Part shown: piece after piece, positions 34,547 to 45,333 of the stretch
Layout: each line of letters starts with the position of its first letter
Numbering within the stretch: position 1 is the first letter of the stretch
Assembly (NCBI GenBank): GCA_963969395.1
Contig: OZ017796.1
Coordinates: forward strand, 10,790,501-10,854,500
Direction: 5' to 3'
Source: Pseudoscleropodium purum
Taxonomy: Eukaryota > Streptophyta > Bryopsida > Hypnales > Brachytheciaceae
Length of the DNA stretch: 64,000 bases
Program-made: the position numbers and the translations under genes
The notes under the pieces: model-generated
What the model was told of the DNA's origin: nothing
What the model saw: the letters and a program-made list of their open reading frames with translations, nothing else
Databases searched by the model: none

Positions 34547-37500
34547 CTCAGCCAAAGTAATGGGATATCGCCAATTTATTCTTGTTACCTCAATACCAAC
34601 CTTACTCTAGTCCAAGTGGCAAGAATGCCTACATGTCTCATTTGTGACATGAAAAACATTCGAGATTTCTGAGTTTCAATTCAAGATTTCAAGCTCCCTA
34701 TTTGAGCTAGGTGTTTTGGACACCTCTTTCTTCAAGCGTCGTAAGGTGTCGTATTATTTGAAGTTTACAGAATCATAATGCAGTATATCATTCGAAGTTT
34801 CATGCTTCAGTATTATCTTAAGCTTCAACTTGCGTAATCATGGAGAAGAAATTGGTAACCCCTCCATGCCAGATTGAGTCCACGCCGTATTCGGAAGGCG
34901 TTCGATGTGTTTTACCCTTGCAGCGAATCCGTTCAAATTCCCCCTAGCGAGCAGGCGGAGGCGTAATCCTTTCTTTGTTTTCTTGATGACGGCTTATCAA
35001 AGGGAAATTTGAAATTTTACTGAGTACCATTGATTTGTTTCAAATAATCAAGAACCAAGTGGCCCTCAGGCTTGTGGCAAATGCCTAGCTAATAGTGGAC
35101 ACTCGGCAAGTGGTACACCTTCTGCCTGTCTGCCATGATTTAAACTTTTGTTCTGATGCAGACTTTAAAATTCAAGTCACTGTAGTAGAGTCGGCAGCGA
35201 AGTGATACCCGAGTTGCAGACACCAATGCAAGAGGTTGACTTGATGTTCCATGTCTTTTAGCAATATGGTAGAAGACTCCAATAGAGTCCAACGGAATGA
35301 ACAAGTCGCTTCCAGAACCGCAGAAGATCAACGGTGAAGTTATTTACAGTCGGTCTTCTCCCATCGGCTGTCATCGAAGTATATGGTAGCGAACCCCGAC
35401 TCTCTTCCTGATTCACTGGTTTCCTGCTGATCTTGTACCCGGGATTGTGTATGGCCATTTACACCCTGACGTTTGGCATTTGTCTCTTGGCTAGCTTGTG
35501 GTGTTGTTGCTTCTCTAACTTTTGAGCATTGGGCCTGCCCCTTTAGATTAAAAAACTCAAGAAAAATATTTTAATTTAAAAAAATCCGGCTTTCTTTGAA
35601 ACGATCATGGATTTTATATTTTCTTTCTGGAGAGAATTGACTCAAAATTCCAAAGTATGGGAAACGGGTTGAAATACGATTCGTTTTGCCCCGCCTCTCA
35701 CTTGCGATTCCTATTTTTAAGAAAATTTTAGAAAAATATGGCAACTAGTAGAGTGACTCCCTGGAATGACTAGAAGCTCCTTCAATTTTTCAAAAAAATA
35801 ATTCTTTTTTAAGTAACTTATGGTAGAGCAAATCGACGAATTTGTGTGTACTTCCAGGGACGTCCTTTCAAGTGCCATCAATGCCTCTTGCACAGCCCGT
35901 GGCACGGCAGGGCTACATATATGTACATACTGCCCTAGGGCTCCTCCACTTATCAGTCATCACTAGCTTTCATTTGCCCTGTTGAATTCTCAGACCGTCT
36001 GCAGTTTCTTGACCCGCTTCGGCGATCTAGCTTCAATTTGGGCTACTGGGCCTATAAAGGGGCACTGCAGTAGAGTGCAGTCAACATGAAGAGGTTTTCA
36101 ACAGCAGGGTTCGCTTTTGGCGTGCTCTTGGTGTGCTTGCTAGCGCACGAGGCTGAATGCGGCAACGAATTCATTTTGGGAGGGAAATATGTTGGATGGA
36201 CTAACACGGCCAATGTCGACTACAACAAGTGGCTGTCTGTCTACAAAATCAAAATTGGCGATACTCTAAGTAGGCATTCCAATCCACTCGATCAAATTCA
36301 ACCCACATATATATAAATAGCGTACGTTCTCGGCTAGGATCATGTACGTATCCCTGCAGGTCTTCTCATTTCTGGATTGGTGGTGCATGTGCACTATATG
36401 TATGCAGCTGATCTTGACAGAGGTTCTGAACAACTCCGTGGCCTTGTTAATTGTTTGCAGCATTCGCCAATTTGGACACTATTGCTCATAGTGTCGTTCA
36501 AGTGGACAAGCTTGGATATGATACTTGTGGGGAGAAGGGCCAGACGATTAACTCGGTGACCATTGCCCCGGGAATCTCGGATTCGGTATGATCTGTACTC
36601 GATCCATGTTCTGCAGCTTGATTTGTTCGGTACTTTGTGAATTGAAGTTGTGCTGACCTCAACGTTGATATACAGTAATGCTGGGGTGGAAAATTATGGC
36701 AATGGCACGTCTCCAGAGGCTTGCCTGGCCTGGAAACTTACATCTGTGTATACCAGTCCTAGTTTTTAGAGCTTCATGCACTTGAATGTCACAGTTTTTA
36801 CGCTCTAAATCGTGCCAATATCAATATATTGACGTTGTAGAAAATATCACATGGACCAACTTATGTAGTCCCATTGCATCGTCATGATATTATTAATGTC
36901 GTTTTCAAGACAACAGGTTACAACCACACATACGGTTCTAAGTTCTACCATACAACATATATTCCGATGCCGTTCTGAGTGTGGTTCTACATTGCCGTCT
37001 CCACTTCTGGTTGTAATATGTACAATCACCTTCGTCTCAAACTCTAGCTGTTTTGGTGTGCGTAGCTTACTTTTCCCTACTCTGGGAATGTGTATGTAAT
37101 CTGTACCATTCAGAGCCATTGTATTCAAGGCATGAAGGTCGCCGTGCAAGTTCTCAACTCCGACGGATCGGTGAACGCAACGGCCGATGCCGCCGACGCT
37201 CCGAAAGCCAACTCTGCCTTGGCCATGCCAGGATTCAGCTGGACTTCTCAGCTCCTCTTTGCTACAGTCGCCCTGGTGGTGGCCGCCATTCCCGTGCTTG
37301 CATGATCAGATCAACTTGCATTAAATCATGTCAACTTCTGTAGTTTTTTCAACATATCGATCTGTTCCTCATCTAGCTAGTTGTATCGATCATTCTTCGG
37401 TGCTTAGAGACGTCCTGTGTATTGAGATAGCGATGTTTCGGAGCTAGCTAGATGAGAAGCTCAGTGTCTCTTGACGCTGTGAATTATTTGGTGCATTTGT

Positions 37501-38130
37501 TACATCCGATGCCTCCCCTTGCATCGCTTGATCTGCTGGAACAGAGAACAATGCAAGGAAATTTATATAGAAGCTCGTGTAGAAGAATTAAAGAATTTGA
37601 TCGAGCTATAACTCACTGTGGTGTCCAAGGAAGTTGCTTCGGCGCGCGGCACACGCATGTATTCATTTTTTGAAATATTTATGATTGCATTTAAATCGTA
37701 TCAGTTATATTTCTCATTTTTTCCTCGTTGGAATGGTTTTGAGGTGTGCAATTATACCCGTTCCACTGCTGTGGCATCTAAGCTTAGGATGGTGTATGTG
37801 GCTGCAAGGGTTTAGTGTGTTTCTTGTTTAGATTCCCGAGACAGTTTGGTAAGAGTGGTGAAGGTAGGAGGTCCATATTGCACACATTTAATTAAACTGG
37901 GGAGGTAAATTATACTTCTTGAAATACTTTTAGTAAATTTTCTTTAAGAGACAAATAAAACTAGCATCCAATTCAAGTTGTTTCATATTTTTTGGAGCTT
38001 TGTGAAATTCGTTGTGATTTTTTGAATCTGAAACGTAGTGGTCATGGTTGGGCTCCAAACGTATGCACCTTCTAAAATGTAAACTATTTGTACATTACTG
38101 GAGAAAACAGGAATAAATTTCTGCATTGAA
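34547..38130 (+). repeat. Direct duplication, copy 2 (phytocyanin segment)
   Basis: Second copy of 13810-17640 in the same orientation, with small deletions upstream of the gene and in the 3' flank. It ends 370 bp before the AP2 arm B. The spacing between the copies is about 20.7 kb. Confidence 0.88.
36086..37305 (+). CDS. Phytocyanin (type-1 copper protein), gene 2, three exons
   Basis: Exons 36086-36269, 36461-36585 and 37066-37305 have the same lengths (184, 125, 240 bp) and phases as gene 1 and encode 182 aa. The signal peptide starts MKRFSTAGFAFGVLLVCLLA. All four copper ligands (H71, C116, H121, M126) and the disulfide cysteines C84 and C122 are kept, as is the hydrophobic C-terminus expected for a GPI signal. 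Differences from gene 1 cluster at residues 3-9, at 48-49 (KW for QG), and around 104-114, where exon 3 opens LTFPYSGNVYVIC instead of ITFDTSGNFYAIC. The exon 3 acceptor is GCGTAG instead of GCGCAG. No frame damage was seen, so both copies could be functional. A cell-surface copper/redox role is inferred from the family. Confidence 0.88.
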
Positions 38131-38755
38131 TTTATTTGGGAGTACTAGCAAGAAATGAACTATTAAGTAAAATTTGAACACTCCTGGGGATTATTATAAG
38201 AAATCCAGTTGATACCCATGGGAGATAAATCTTCTTGTGTTTGATTTAAGTTACGGAACTCTGATTGTTATAACTCTAACCCATATTTCTTCGCGTTGGA
38301 AGTTATCACTATAGTTTGCACTTCTCAGTATTCAAAAGGCTAGATTCTGCATTGAACCACCACCATCGATCGTATGATGCATCACGACTGGAGAAAAATC
38401 AAAAACCTTTTGGCTGATTTGTCCGTGAGCTTCATCGCGATGAGAATGTACGGAGGCAGCTTGAGCAAACCAATGACACGTACTGCTCGCCAAAAGGGAT
38501 GCCGATGTATTCTCTCAGTGGCAATATATACTGGCCAGCAAGTACGTCTCAAGCCCTGGATCGATTGCATCAAAATTGGGGTGCAGTATTCTAGTAATGC
38601 ATTGATACCACTAAACTGCACGCCAAATCCAACCCAACACTGGTTGATACCCCGAGTAACACCAGATCGGGTAGGAAAGAAGCTTTTCTTTTCCAACTCT
38701 CGAGACGTTACCCACTTCCCGAGACTTTGCCAGACTTCCCTGCCATTCCCGGCAC

Positions 38756-38763
38756 TATAAAAT
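38756..38763 (+). promoter_or_regulatory. TATA box of AP2 copy B
   Basis: TATAAAAT, 165 bp upstream of the ATG at 38928, identical to the box of copy A. The promoter region looks undamaged, so the disrupted gene may still be transcribed. Confidence 0.6.
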
Positions 38764-38927
38764 TCCCAGCCTTCCCAAAGTTGAGATCATTTCCTTGGCC
38801 TTTGGTTTCGTGTGTGTCTGCGCTACCTTCTTCGTTCTCTACCCATCACACTAGCTGTACGTTAGTCCCGTCGCTCTAACTTAACTTCGAAGCAGTCAGT
38901 TCTCTCAGATCCATAGATTTCAGCGAG

Positions 38928-40348
38928 ATGGAAGTATCACAGTCCCACATGAATTCGGGTTCAGATTCTAACACGATGGACAACTCCACCATGATATTCA
39001 CGGCGGATTGTAACGTTGCTCCTTCAGGTTTCTATCAACAGCTATTGCTTGATGAAGTCATGAATCTGCCCCACAATGATGGGGATCAGGTGGATTCCAT
39101 GGATGACGCCAACGGTCTCCAAAACCTGGATGACATGGAGCAGCTGGATTGGGAGCCTGCACCCGAGCGGAATTGGGGGCCTTCACAGCAGCTGACCTGG
39201 GAGCCGACAGAGCAACTGCAACTGAATTGGGAGCCTTCACAGGAGCTCCAGTACCCCCCAGCGAGTGAGACCATGCCAGAATTTTCCACCGTCGATCAGT
39301 CGGAAGAGACGAGCGAAACGGGAGAAGAGGATGGATGCGGAGAAGAGGATCAGTCTCCGGGGTCCGGTGGACAATGTTCATATATGAACACTGATGAATC
39401 CACTTTAGGACTCATTTCGCTACCCGTGTTGCCGCCCGGCGAAAAGATCGGGGTTAGTTATCACAAGAAGAACAAGCAATGGGAGGCGCACTTGTGGATC
39501 CGGGGTCCACAACTGCGCGGGTGCAAGAAGAAGGGCGTACAAATCTTTCTGGGCAACCATGAAACTGAGGAAGAGGCCAAATTGGCGCACGACAGGGCCG
39601 CCATCAAACTCAAGGTAAAGTCAAACTCAAGGTAATGTCATTTGAAAATTTCGGCATGAATTGTGCTCAACATTATGTCACGAAATGTCACTGGTCCCGA
39701 TTTTTATGTATGAACGATCACCATGATCAGAATGTCCAGATTAGCATTTTACTCGACATGAACCTAGAACTCTACATCAACAACAGTTGCAGTTATTTGA
39801 CCTCCCATTTGTACACTAGCTTGTAAGTCACACTTTTCTGAAACACGTTTTCACCACAGATGCAACCAAGCGCGAGAGGGAAGCCTTACATGTTGAACTT
39901 TCCTGCGGCCGTTCACGCGAGGTACATGGAGGAGCACGCCCACTGGACCAATCGCGACTTCCTGTGGAAGATCCGACGCACGTCCAACAAATTCAGCAAA
40001 GGGAAGAGCAGATTGAAGGGGGTGAATGTGAAGAAACAGTCGGTGAAGCGCGGCCAAGAGTGAGTGACCAAATATGAAGCTAAGCTCAGCTTGACAGCAA
40101 AGGAGTTCGGGGATGACATGAAGCGGACTTTCATGCTGGGCATCTTCGACAGCGAGGAGGAGGCGGGCCAAGCATATGACCGAGCGCTCTTGTACTTGTA
40201 CAAGCATCGGTCGGAAGTGGAGCAGTTGCGGTGCATCACGAATTTCAGGCCCAGAAGCTACTCCGCCGAGGAAATCGAGTCCTCGGCAAGCAAATGCAAG
40301 GTGCCAGGACGCGACAATGACGACTGCAGTCGATCAGTGCCTGCTTAA
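38928..40348 (+). pseudogene. AP2-domain transcription factor, copy B, nonsense mutation in exon 2
   Basis: Exon 1 is 38928-39614, the intron 39615-39859 (245 bp) and exon 2 39860-40348, matching copy A. The first AP2 domain is whole (RGCKKK instead of RGRKKK). In exon 2 the codon for W297 is TGA (40061-40063), so translation would stop at 296 aa, inside the divergent second AP2-like repeat. The last 94 codons remain open. A 17-bp tandem duplication at the exon 1 end creates a second possible donor at 39632; using it would shift the frame. About five other amino-acid changes separate the copies. It could still make a truncated protein with one AP2 domain, so loss of function is likely but not certain. 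Confidence 0.85.
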
Positions 40349-41214
40349 TATATTGCTTGTATAGTTCCTGGAATTGAATGATCGATGATGTAATGCAAGC
40401 TGACCACGTACCGAGCTGCGTGCATCAGTGCATGCTTGCTTCACGCGTCTGCAGCGAAGTAATTGGAATGATCGAGATACTGCATGTTTGTGACTTCTGT
40501 GACGACGGAATTTATAATCGACGACGGCTTGCTCAAATTAATTGTGAGAAGCGACGATAATATAGAATCAAATTTAGTGATTCATTGATTAAGTGTGATT
40601 TCATCGGACGTTCGATCTAAATGTTGTAGTTTAACATATGAAGGAAACATTGTTCTCAATGTAGGACAGTCAGATCGACATGCAGTGTCCATGCATCGTA
40701 TACTTATAGCTCTACTTTTCACTTTGGAAGATCGCATGCAAGACCGCATGACGGTGCGTAACGTAGTCTGCTCTAGAGAGACTATTTAAGGGTTGGTCTG
40801 CCATTGTCATGGGCTTCCTTGGACGGGAAGATTTCAGCTCATTTTTAAAAATAAAGAAGAAGAATAGATGCGACATGTAACAGAAATGATTTCATATTTT
40901 TTGAAGCATTATTGAATTATATATGAATTTTCAAAGATTTCTGACATAAATACTTATTGTCCTAATTATTTCATTTATTTGTGATCTTAGGTTTCCCAAA
41001 ATTTGTTCCCTTGCAATTTGTAAAGAGATATATAGAAGCCGAGATGAATGTTTGGCTTTTGTAATAAATAACACTTTATCCTCAATCCATTCAATGGCTA
41101 AAGAGGTTCATTTAAAGATGACCTTATATCCACTTTAAAGCTAATTATAGGATCAATCTAAAGAAGATGGTTGCTTTAGAGTTTAAACTAAACTATCTTA
41201 ATTCAAATTATATC

Positions 41215-41685
41215 GTAACTTGAGGTAACCTTTGGTACATTTTGCCAAATAATTATATAAATTTAGGAGGGGTTGGATTGCCAATTCGTTATTTATTAAT
41301 AAATTTATTAAAAATTATTAAATAAATTTTTTTAATTGAGACCCATCCTTCCAATAATCTTAGAAGTTGAACAAAAAAATTCAATGCGTAGGAAAATAAT
41401 AGTTATGGCTTCCACTAAACTCATTATTTTTTTAGATATATTTGTTTTGATGTAAAGTTAGAGGAAAGGAATTTTGGATTTAGCATTATTTAGTAGATAT
41501 GACCTAGAAACAAGTTGTATAGGAATTTTTCAACACATTAGACTTTTTTTAATGTTTAAATACCCCTAGATTTGGCAAAGTGGCTTATTAATATCCAAAA
41601 CTATTTGGCTTTAATGGATTTCATTATTTTTTTGCCAAAGATGACTTCAAACTACATTATTCTAAAACATTACTTTTGAACCCCT
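41215..41685. repeat. AT-rich repeat family A, copy 3
   Basis: Aligns with 8340-9060 and 19790-20460 in the same orientation; the Stowaway-like insert is absent (empty site about 41615). Confidence 0.65.
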
Positions 41686-41689
41686 AAGG

Positions 41690-42360
41690 TCAAAATTGTG
41701 TTTTGGATGTAGCTCACTAGTCACTACAAATAGAATTTTTATCTTTTTTCTTTGAAATTTTCATGCAATATGTGCCCAAAGAATAGATTTAAGGCATAAT
41801 AATTTTTTTAACTTTTGATTACATGGTTCAAAAGTAATTGCATGATATGTAATTTTCAATGTTCAACAAGTAGTTTAAAAATTTCTTTAAAAATTATTTT
41901 TTTCAAACATAAAAATTTGAAATTGGTTTTTAAAATTTATATATATATATAAAAAGCTTTGAATCCTTCCATTTTGATTTATGAGATGAAAGTTATAAGG
42001 TGTTCTAGTTTGAGGACAATTACAGATTCTCTACTAAAAATAAAGTTTTGAGTCTTTTATTTAGCTCCAATTTTAATATTTTTGAAAAAAATTAAAAAAA
42101 TAAGATGTAGATTGTTTTTACTACATTACCACCATTGGAATTGGAATTTTTCAATTTCATAATTAAATTCTTCACAATTTAGTGTATTGAATCATTTTGT
42201 ACTTTTTTCTTCTTACTGTTTATTTCCTATATGTTGTGCAATTCCAAATGATCTAAAATTTTCAAGCATGTAGCCAACTTGCCTTGAAGAATGAATTCAA
42301 AGAGTAACTACCATTTTGTATATTTTTTCATACAAATGTTACGTTGTGAAATGTAGCTCA
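41690..42360. repeat. AT-rich repeat family B, copy 2 (inverted)
   Basis: Reverse-complement partner of 9300-9990. It ends where the hAT-like terminus at 42362 begins. Confidence 0.6.
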
Positions 42361-42361
42361 G

Positions 42362-42480
42362 GGTTGTCACATCGGATGAGTTTGGGTCATCGGATAGGAT
42401 GGATAGACGGGTAGTCTGTTGGACGGCTTTTAGAATTTGGGACTTCAAATTTTGGCAAGGTAAAAAAAGTTACCATGAGT
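42362..42480. mobile_element. hAT-type terminus, probable left end of a decayed element
   Basis: Begins CAGGGTTGTCACATCGG, then GGGTCATCGGATAGG and a GGCTTTTAGAATTTGGGACTT block. These correspond to the first 100 bp of the CATGGTTGTC MITEs (11235, 18050, 44132). No matching right end or 8-bp duplication was found nearby. The broken hAT transposase at 45334-47343 lies inward of it. Confidence 0.5.
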
Positions 42481-42526
42481 TATGTTTATTGTGTGACATG
42501 GCAGTCCATGCTGGAATCCGGACGCG

Positions 42527-42815
42527 AATGCTATGGACACAGATGTAGTTGTATGGGCACATACACATATAGGTGGGAACTTTGAAGTCATGGATGCAGA
42601 CGTAGTTGTATGGGCGCAGATACATATAGGCGGGAACTTTGAAGTCATGGGCATAGATGCAGTTGTATGGGTGCGGATACATATAGGTGGGAACTTTGAA
42701 GTCATGGATGTAGACGCAGTTGTATGGGTGTGGACACATATAGGCGGGAACTTTGAAGTCATGGGCGAAGAAGCAATTGTATGGGCATGGACATGGATGG
42801 GCAAAAAATTTGAAG
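42527..42815. repeat. 57-bp minisatellite, about five units
   Basis: Units begin near 42545, 42602, 42659, 42716 and 42773. Each contains GTTGTATGGG, then ACATATAGG(T/C)GGGAACTTTGAAGTCATGG. Because 57 is a multiple of three, one plus-strand frame (42533-42910) stays open and reads VVVWAHTHIGGNFEVMDAD-like 19-aa repeats. Two minus-strand frames also stay open. This is a consequence of the repeat length and I do not call a gene. The unit words resemble the GC-rich end repeats of the hAT elements here. Confidence 0.85.
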
Positions 42816-43656
42816 TCAGAGGTGCGGACGTTGAGGTTCGAGTGGAGATGTTGGTGCCTAGGCACAAACTAAATTGGGCGGAAATCCAGAAGGCCAAGGC
42901 GCAAATTTAAGGTACAAGACGTGGACATTATTGCATAAGTGCGAACGTATTTGTGCGGGTGCGAACGGAATTAGTATGGGTGTGGACTTAGTCAAGCGCG
43001 AATGCTGCTTGTCTGGTGTAGATGCTATTTAGTAGGGATTTGAGTCGACTAGGGCACGGACACTATGGGCCACCATTGGAGGTGCTTGCTTGTTTTCGAA
43101 ATGCTTAAGAGGTCTTCAAGCTTTTTGAATAGAAATGAATAGTTTTGTAATAAGTTGGTTGCAAGTTCTTAACATTGTTCGTTAGAAATTGTTAAGTATA
43201 AAGCACGTAGTATTTTTCTGTAGTTGACCATTGACTACAAAAAGAGTGTTGTTCAAAGGTATTTTCTTAGTAGTGTCTCTTCTGAAATTTTGTGGAATTT
43301 TTTAAAAAGTCATTATTTATAATCTAATATTGAGGCATGGACATAAAAAACTCATTTAAAACAAATCTTTCTCTCGTAGTGATTGCACTTCATATATAAT
43401 CATGCATGACCAATAAATAACCTATATTCTTACAATTGTCATTATGATAACCAAACATATTTATAGATTTCATGCAATTGAACGTATAGTAACAATAGTA
43501 TGAACCTATACTTCCATAATACATGGACCCTTACATTGGTTATCAAAAGAACTCTTTCTCTAATATCTCTTCACCTTCAATTTGAGATTCAAGTACTAAA
43601 ATTGTCTTCATAAGGATCTTCATCTACTTAATCTACAGATGTTGTCATTGCATTAT

Positions 43657-45226
43657 TCAAATGATTTGATCTGTGGACTTCTTGGTTTGAGACCCTACCC
43701 AATGACCATCTCGAATGTACACATCCTCATTTGTTGGTGCTTTATCGTAGTCATGGTCATGGTCATCTTCCTCTGCCTTGCTTCTAGAACCTTCTTCATC
43801 GTTGATGCCTTGTGATGAGAGATGCCCCTCGACTTCTAAATTCTCATTTCGAAGCTCTATAACAACTCTTCCTCTTTTATGATTCATATTTTCTATCTTC
43901 TTGTGACATTTTGCTATAGGATCTTCTACATCGGAATTTATAGTCGAGCCTGTGACATCTCTATGAACCTTATACATTGGTGTCATTCTTGTGGGTCCTG
44001 GAGTAAATGTTTCTAGAAATGATTCTACCACGACCCTAACATGTGGTGCTCCAATTCCACGGGGGGGGGAGATTCAAGGGCTCTAGACGATGATGCTTCG
44101 TGAGTGTTCTTTCTACCCACCCACCACAAGGTATGGTTGTCATAACAGGCGAGTTAGGGTCATCGGACGGTCCGGACAAACGGTCCGGATGGCTTTAATT
44201 TTGTAACTTGTGCAATTTTGCGGAATGACACATCACCTCATCCGCGCCCTAACGATCTCGTCTGCGCCCAGCATGTTCCTTAATCCACATGGCATCCACG
44301 TGGCCTATTTTTCCGTTATCAAAAAGTCAACTATGTGTTGATTGTATCGGACAGGCAAGACCTCTAATGGACAGGCAAACCGGACGTCTGTCCACTATGA
44401 CAACCATGCCACAAGGTGCTAATTTATATTTATCCATAGTGATTCTGTGAAGGGCTTAAGGGGGTTTACCACCCTGAGTAGTATTAGAAACATTTTGCAC
44501 CGGGACTCAAGCATTCCCAACTTAGCCTAATTTTTTTTCCACATCTTTGGAGGTAAGATTTGAAGATCTCATAGAAGAAGGCAATGTAGAATATTGCCCT
44601 CCTGAGCTTCATCCACAACCAATGGTAGAGAACCTCATTTGTAAAGTAGCATTTGCACTTATTTGCATAGGACGTGGAACATCGTCTTTTTCCACACATA
44701 CATGTGGAGGGTCAAAACACATTACATAATCAACGTCCATTTCATTTGTTGGAAGGGTGTGGGCCATAGGTGTCTTTCCAATGTCTCTACTAGTGACCTA
44801 TTGAAAATCTGCTACCACTAGCCTAGCCATTGGCTTGGCTATACACACGTCCTTGCTACCATTGCCATCTTGGCTTGACAACCCAGTATTTGAAGTTGTA
44901 CAGTTCACAACATTCTCTCTATTTCCATCGTTGTAGTCATTGTTGTTCCTAGCAATGGTTTCTACAAACACATGATTCCTGGTATTGTCTACATTGAGGA
45001 GAGGATCATCATTGCTACAATCTCCTACTGTAGTTTCATTGTTCTCCAAAGGCAAGAGTATATGTTCATCTACTGTGACACCTTCATTTGGAAGGCGAGG
45101 AGGGGAGGAGTTGTGACAAGTGTTTGAACTTGAAGGTCCCAAATTATAAGGAGGAATATCATCATCTTCATTTGAGCCTTTCCTATAGTAGTTCCTTGCT
45201 TCCTCAAAGTAACTGGCACCTTCCAC
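43657..45226 (-). pseudogene. Decayed C-terminal tail of the hAT-2 ORF
   Basis: Two acidic, Asn/Asp-rich open stretches (45226-44798 and 44031-43657) follow the hAT core on the same strand, separated by stops and by the MITE at 44132-44408. The hAT gene at 57-60 kb has a similar acidic tail. I take these as remnants of the same extended protein. They have no recognised domain. Confidence 0.4.
44132..44408. mobile_element. hAT MITE, CATGGTTGTC family, 277 bp
   Basis: Starts TATGGTTGTCATAACAGG (first base changed), ends CTATGACAACCATG. Perfect 8-bp duplication ccacaagg at 44124-44131 and 44409-44416. It sits inside the tail region of the decayed hAT-2 element. Confidence 0.9.
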
Positions 45227-45333
45227 CTACAAATTCATATGTGCTCAAGCCATAGGAGGTACCCAATTTGCTTCCATGTCATCATCTTCTGCATCCTCTG
45301 AGCGCATTGTATCAAAGGCGCGATTCAGTTCCT

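Larger units (their letters stand above)
38497..40608. repeat. Inverted duplication, arm B (AP2 pseudogene)
   Basis: Reverse complement of 1-2091, beginning at GGATGCCGATG and running to at least TCATCGGA at 40608, where the partner leaves the window. The arms are separated by about 36.4 kb and about 98% identical by eye. Confidence 0.93.
40612..42360. other. Gene-free AT-rich stretch
   Basis: No gene seen. Contains repeat family A copy 3 (41215-41685) and family B copy 2 (41690-42360). Confidence 0.6.

Noticed and set aside
38374..38760. 128-codon ORF upstream of AP2 copy B, partly shared with 1832-2089
   Set aside because: It ends at the TATA box and is shared only because the promoter is duplicated. 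The reading frame is broken between the copies by a 4-bp indel.
39058..39381. Antisense 107-codon ORFs over AP2 exon 1 (also 1211-1534)
   Set aside because: They mirror the WEP repeat region of the AP2 gene and have no domain.
42527..42815. CRISPR-like appearance of the 57-bp repeats
   Set aside because: Repeats are contiguous without unique spacers, and the DNA is eukaryotic.
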